Below, piece after piece: positions 7,360 through 10,647 of a stretch of DNA of 10,647 nt. The first letter of the stretch is position 1. Every line of letters starts with the position of its first letter. The notes under the pieces were generated by a model that was not told the DNA's origin, searched no databases, and saw nothing but the letters and a program-made list of their open reading frames with translations. Position numbers and translations under genes: made by a program. Source of the DNA: Pseudomonadota bacterium (GTDB lineage: Bacteria; Pseudomonadota; Gammaproteobacteria; Xanthomonadales; Xanthomonadaceae); the NCBI GenBank assembly GCA_023430045.1, contig JAEZCF010000129.1, forward strand, positions 1-10,647. The letters run 5' to 3'.

Positions 7360-10300
7360 ATGCCTAAATTTTTCATCGAACACCCGGTATTCGCCTGGGT
7401 GGTGGCGATCCTGATCTCGCTCAGCGGCGTGATCGCGATCCTCAATCTTGGCGTGGAGTCGTATCCCAGCATCGCGCCGCCGCAGGTAACCGTGCAGGCC
7501 ACCTATCCGGGCGCCAGCGCGGATACCACCGAAAAATCGGTCACCCAGGTGATCGAACAGCAGCTCACCGGCATCGACCACCTGCTGTACTTCAGCTCGT
7601 CGTCGGCATCGAACGGCCGCGCCAATGTCACCCTCACCTTTGAAACCGGCACCGACCCGGACATCGCCCAGGTGCAGGTGCAGAACAAGGTCTCGCTGGC
7701 CACGCCACGGCTGCCTTCGGAAGTAACCCAGCAGGGTGTGGTGGTGGCCAAGGCCAACGCCGGCTTCCTGATGGTGGTGGCGCTGCAGTCCGATTCGGCC
7801 GCGATCAGCCGCGACGCGCTGAACGATATCGTCGGCTCGCGCGTGCTCGACCAGGTGTCACGTATTCCCGGTGTCGGCAGCACGCAGCAGTTCGGCTCCG
7901 AGTACGCCATGAACATCTGGCTCAACCCGGAGAAGATGCAGGGCTACGGCCTGTCCGCCAGCCAGGTGCTGTCGGCGGTGCGCGACCAGAACGTGCAGTT
8001 CGCCGCCGGCTCGCTGGGCTCGGATCCGGCCCCGGAAGGCCAGCACTTCACCGCCACGGTTTCGGCCGAAGGCCGCTTCAGCACCCCGGAAGAGTTCGAG
8101 AACATCATCCTGCGGGCCAACGCCGATGGTTCGCGCGTGCTGCTCAAGGACATCGCCCGGGTCGCCTTCGGCGCCAACAACTACGGCTTTGATACCCAGT
8201 ACAACGGCAAGCCCACCGGCGCGTTCGCCATCCAGCTGCTGCCGGGCGCCAACGCCCTGAACGTGGCCGAAGCGGTGCGCGCGAAGATGGACGAGCTGCA
8301 GCCCAGCTTCCCGGCCGGCGTCAGCTGGTTCTCGCCGTACGACAGCACCACCTTCGTGAAGATCTCCATCGAGGAAGTGGTCAAGACGCTCTTCGAAGCG
8401 GTGTTGCTGGTGTTCCTGGTGATGCTGATCTTCCTGCAGAATTTCCGCGCCACGCTGATCCCCACGCTGGTCATCCCGGTGGCACTGCTGGGCACGTTCC
8501 TGGGCATGTGGATGATCGGCTTCACGATCAACCAGCTGACCCTGTTCGCGATGGTGCTGGCGATCGGCATCGTGGTCGATGACGCGATCGTGGTGATCGA
8601 GAACGTCGAACGCATCATGAGCGAGGAGCACCTGCCACCCAAGCAGGCCACGCAGAAGGCGATGACCCAGATCACCGGTGCGGTGGTGGCCATCACCGTG
8701 GTGCTGGCGGCGGTGTTCATCCCGTCCGCGCTGCAGGGCGGTGCGGCCGGCGAGATCTACAAGCAGTTCGCGTTGACCATCGCCATCTCGATGGCGTTCT
8801 CGGCGTTCCTGGCACTGGGCTTCACCCCGGCGCTGTGCGCGACGTTCCTGAAGCCGACGCACAACGACAATCCGAACATCGTCTACCGCACCTTCAACAA
8901 GTACTACGACCGCATCAGCCACACCTATGTGGGCCACATCGGCTCGGCGGTACGCCATGCCCCGCGCTGGATGATCCTGTTCGTGGTGTTGTCGGCGCTG
9001 TGCGCGTTCCTGTTCACGCGCATGCCGGGCAGCTTCCTGCCCGAAGAGGACCAGGGCTATGCGCTGGCCATCGTGCAGCTGCCGCCCGGCTCCAGCAAAG
9101 GGCAGACCAACGAGGTGTTCGCGCAGATGCGGGGCGTCCTGCAGCAGCAGGAAGGCTTCGAAGGCATGCTGCAGGTCGCCGGTTTCAGCTTCGTGGGTTC
9201 GGGCGAGAACGTCGGCATGGGCTTCATCCGCCTCAAGCCGTGGGCGGACCGCGAGGTGACCGTTCCGGACTTCATCCAGAACATGAACGGCGCGTTCTAC
9301 GGCATCAAGGAAGCGCAGATCTTCGTGGTCAACCTGCCCACCGTGCAGGGCCTGGGCCAGTTCGGCGGCTTCGACATGTGGCTGCAGGACCGTGCCGGTG
9401 CCGGCTTCGAACAGCTGACCAACGCACGCAACATCCTGCTGGGGTCGGCCGCACAGAAGAGCGACACGCTGGTCGGCGTACGCCCGAACGGGCTGGAGAA
9501 CGCGCCGCAGCTGGCGCTGCACGTGGACCGCGTGCAGGCCCAGGCGATGGGCATGTCGGTGTCGGACGTGTACAGCACCATCCAGCTGATGCTGGCACCG
9601 GTATACGTCAACGACTTCTTCAGCGAAGGCCGCATCAAGCGGGTGACGATGCAGGCCGATGCGCCCTACCGCACCGGCGAGGAATCGCTGAAGAGCTTCT
9701 ACAGCCCGTCCACGCTGGGCACCAATGCCGACGGCACCAATACGATGGTGCCGCTGAGCACGGTGGTGAAGTCGCAGTGGGTATCGGCACCGCCGTCGCT
9801 GAGCCGCTACAACGGGTATTCGGCGATCAACATCGTCGGTTCGCAGGCACCCGGACGCAGCTCCGGCGAGGCGATGACGGCGATGGAGGACATCGTCAGC
9901 AACGACCTGCCGACGGGCTTCGGCTACGACTGGTCGGGCATGTCCTACCAGGAAATCCTGGCCGGCAACGCGGCAACGCTGCTGCTGGTGCTGTCCATCG
10001 TGGTGGTGTTCCTGTGCCTTGCCGCGCTGTATGAAAGCTGGTCCATCCCGGTGGCGGTGCTGCTGGTGGTGCCGCTGGGCGTGCTGGGCGCATTGTCGCT
10101 GTCGCTGCTGCGTGGGCTGCCGAACGATCTGTTCTTCAAGATCGGCCTGATCACGGTGATCGGCCTGGCCGCCAAGAACGCTATCCTCATCGTGGAATTC
10201 GCGGTGGAACAGCGGGCAGCTGGCAGGACCCTGCGTGATGCCACCATCGAAGCGGCACGCCTGCGTTTCCGCCCGATCCTGATGACGTCCTTCGCGTTCA

Positions 10301-10533
10301 TCATGGGCGTGATCCCGATGGCCATCTCCACCGGTGCCGGCGCCAACTCGCGCCATGCCATCGGTACCGGCGTGATCGGCGGCATGCTGTTCGCCACCTT
10401 CCTGGGCCTGCTGATGATCCCGGTGTTCTTCGTGGTGGTGCGCCGCATGCTGGGTGACAAGCTGGACGAGCCGTCGAAGGAGTTCGTGGAGCGTCAGAGC
10501 GAAGCCGGCGGGGCGCACCGTCCGGATCGCTGA
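7360..10533 (+). CDS. RND multidrug efflux transporter, HAE1/AcrB-type inner-membrane subunit
   Basis: This proton-driven homotrimeric pump should take substrates from the periplasm and inner-membrane leaflet and pass them to a TolC-type channel. At 1057 residues it is close to AcrB (1049). It has the usual duplicated plan: TM1 near 9-28, a first periplasmic loop, TM2-6, a helical linker, then the second half ending in TM12. The proton-relay residues are intact: D407 and D408 in TM4 (GIVVDDAIVV), K939 in TM10 (AAKNAILIVEF), R969 and T976 in RFRPILMTS. Hydrophobic-trap phenylalanines align at F136, F178, F609, F611 and F622 (AcrB F136, F178, F615, F617, F628), but the AcrB F610 position is L604. 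These features indicate a drug-type and not a heavy-metal-type RND pump. The ATG follows the adaptor stop by 15 bases with only a weak GGGA upstream, so translation may depend on coupling. No outer-membrane factor gene follows in the window. The TGA lies in a hairpin. SmeH- or SmeN-like identity is possible but unproven. Confidence 0.97.
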   Translation: MPKFFIEHPVFAWVVAILISLSGVIAILNLGVESYPSIAPPQVTVQATYPGASADTTEKSVTQVIEQQLTGIDHLLYFSSSSASNGRANVTLTFETGTDPDIAQVQVQNKVSLATPRLPSEVTQQGVVVAKANAGFLMVVALQSDSAAISRDALNDIVGSRVLDQVSRIPGVGSTQQFGSEYAMNIWLNPEKMQGYGLSASQVLSAVRDQNVQFAAGSLGSDPAPEGQHFTATVSAEGRFSTPEEFENIILRANADGSRVLLKDIARVAFGANNYGFDTQYNGKPTGAFAIQLLPGANALNVAEAVRAKMDELQPSFPAGVSWFSPYDSTTFVKISIEEVVKTLFEAVLLVFLVMLIFLQNFRATLIPTLVIPVALLGTFLGMWMIGFTINQLTLFAMVLAIGIVVDDAIVVIENVERIMSEEHLPPKQATQKAMTQITGAVVAITVVLAAVFIPSALQGGAAGEIYKQFALTIAISMAFSAFLALGFTPALCATFLKPTHNDNPNIVYRTFNKYYDRISHTYVGHIGSAVRHAPRWMILFVVLSALCAFLFTRMPGSFLPEEDQGYALAIVQLPPGSSKGQTNEVFAQMRGVLQQQEGFEGMLQVAGFSFVGSGENVGMGFIRLKPWADREVTVPDFIQNMNGAFYGIKEAQIFVVNLPTVQGLGQFGGFDMWLQDRAGAGFEQLTNARNILLGSAAQKSDTLVGVRPNGLENAPQLALHVDRVQAQAMGMSVSDVYSTIQLMLAPVYVNDFFSEGRIKRVTMQADAPYRTGEESLKSFYSPSTLGTNADGTNTMVPLSTVVKSQWVSAPPSLSRYNGYSAINIVGSQAPGRSSGEAMTAMEDIVSNDLPTGFGYDWSGMSYQEILAGNAATLLLVLSIVVVFLCLAALYESWSIPVAVLLVVPLGVLGALSLSLLRGLPNDLFFKIGLITVIGLAAKNAILIVEFAVEQRAAGRTLRDATIEAARLRFRPILMTSFAFIMGVIPMAISTGAGANSRHAIGTGVIGGMLFATFLGLLMIPVFFVVVRRMLGDKLDEPSKEFVERQSEAGGAHRPDR

Positions 10534-10540
10534 TCCGGAC
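10520..10540 (+). other. Perfect hairpin across the RND stop codon
   Basis: GTCCGGATC (10520-10528) and GATCCGGAC (10532-10540) are exact complements around a three-base GCT loop. The TGA stop (10531-10533) is split between loop and stem. No T run follows, so it is not a standard intrinsic terminator. It may protect the 3' end of the message, slow the terminating ribosome or be a decayed REP element. The structure is seen; the role is inference. Confidence 0.6.
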
Positions 10541-10551
10541 CTCGGGTCCGG
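10535..10551 (+). other. Second hairpin that competes with the stop-codon hairpin
   Basis: CCGGACC (10535-10541) pairs perfectly with GGTCCGG (10545-10551) around a TCG loop. Its left arm reuses six bases of the right arm of the stop-codon hairpin, so the two cannot form together. The same GGTCCGG recurs in the next two tandem repeat units, giving further pairing options. No U tract follows. Confidence 0.45.
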
Positions 10552-10647
10552 TGGGTGACGGCTCCCGGTGGGTCCGGTGGGTGACGGCTCCCGGTGGGTC
10601 CGGTGGGTGACGGCTCCCGGTCGGTCTGGTGGGTGACGACCGTTGGT
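10544..10647. repeat. 26-bp tandem repeat, three identical copies plus one diverged, reaching the window edge
   Basis: Units lie at 10544-10569, 10570-10595, 10596-10621 and 10622-10647. The first three are identical over all 26 bases. The fourth matches at 19 of 26 positions. The unit starts GGGTCCGGTGGGTGACG and ends GCTCCCGGT. The array begins 10 bases after the pump stop codon and continues to the last base, so its true length is unknown. No start codon or good frame suggests that it is coded. Exact identity of three copies suggests recent slippage-type expansion. Confidence 0.9.
10629..10647 (+). repeat. Possible left part of a SMAG-type REP stem-loop, cut by the window end
   Basis: The diverged fourth repeat ends GTGGGTGACGACCGTTGGT, which looks like the first arm and loop of common Stenotrophomonas REP elements (head GTAG or GTGG, stem, GTT-like loop, stem). 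Only ACC-gtt-GGT of the stem is visible before the sequence ends. The family resemblance is from memory and is tentative. Confidence 0.4.

Noticed and set aside
6370..7581. A 403-residue minus-strand open frame across the adaptor-pump junction
   Set aside because: It crosses two clearly real genes on the other strand and has no motif of its own.
7858..10518. An 886-residue minus-strand open frame antisense to the RND pump
   Set aside because: It is His/Gln/Arg-rich without domains. It is the expected by-product of the pump's codon bias, and the pump reading is certain.
10544..10647. The terminal repeats considered as a CRISPR array
   Set aside because: The 26-bp units abut directly with no unique spacers, and no cas gene is present, so this is a simple tandem repeat.

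Overview
The window is a high-GC proteobacterial chromosome segment, most likely from Stenotrophomonas or a close Xanthomonadaceae relative. Three things point there: strong G/C bias at third codon positions, a tripartite efflux operon with a TetR regulator next to a large NAD-dependent glutamate dehydrogenase, and, at the right edge, intergenic DNA that resembles the GTAG-type REP (SMAG) repeats of Stenotrophomonas. The genus call is inference. It rests on remembered repeat style and gene types, not on a search.

Layout. Positions 1-156 hold no complete gene. They contain a nested palindrome (43-83) and a perfect 15-bp stem-loop (86-119) that terminates the leftward gene. Positions 157-5133 (minus strand) encode a 1658-residue NAD-specific glutamate dehydrogenase of the very large GdhB/L_180 class. 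A 316-base divergent intergenic region (5134-5449) follows. On its right side is a palindrome, TGGAC-N6-GTCCA, that contains most of a good -10 box and is the likely operator-promoter of the rightward operon. Positions 5450-6076 encode a TetR/AcrR-family repressor. Its TGA overlaps the ATG of a periplasmic adaptor lipoprotein (6076-7344), which is followed after 15 bases by an RND (HAE1/AcrB-type) inner-membrane pump (7360-10533). The pump's stop codon sits in a perfect hairpin, and a 26-bp tandem repeat fills the rest of the window to the last base.

How the genes work together. The repressor, adaptor and pump look like one autoregulated operon: the TetR protein would bind the palindrome, block its own promoter and so control the pump. 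The adaptor keeps the RLS motif used to dock on TolC-family channels, but no outer-membrane factor gene lies downstream in this window, so the pump probably borrows a channel encoded elsewhere. This fits Stenotrophomonas two-gene Sme pumps such as SmeGH or SmeMN, but I cannot assign which one from sequence alone. The glutamate dehydrogenase is metabolically unrelated (glutamate to 2-oxoglutarate and ammonium with NAD+) and is only a divergent neighbour.

I found no clear new biological system here. The coding content is conventional. The parts most worth a second look are the non-coding edges: the operator-promoter with a possible leaderless GTG start, the stop-codon hairpin with competing pairings, and the tandem array that runs into a REP-like element at the edge.
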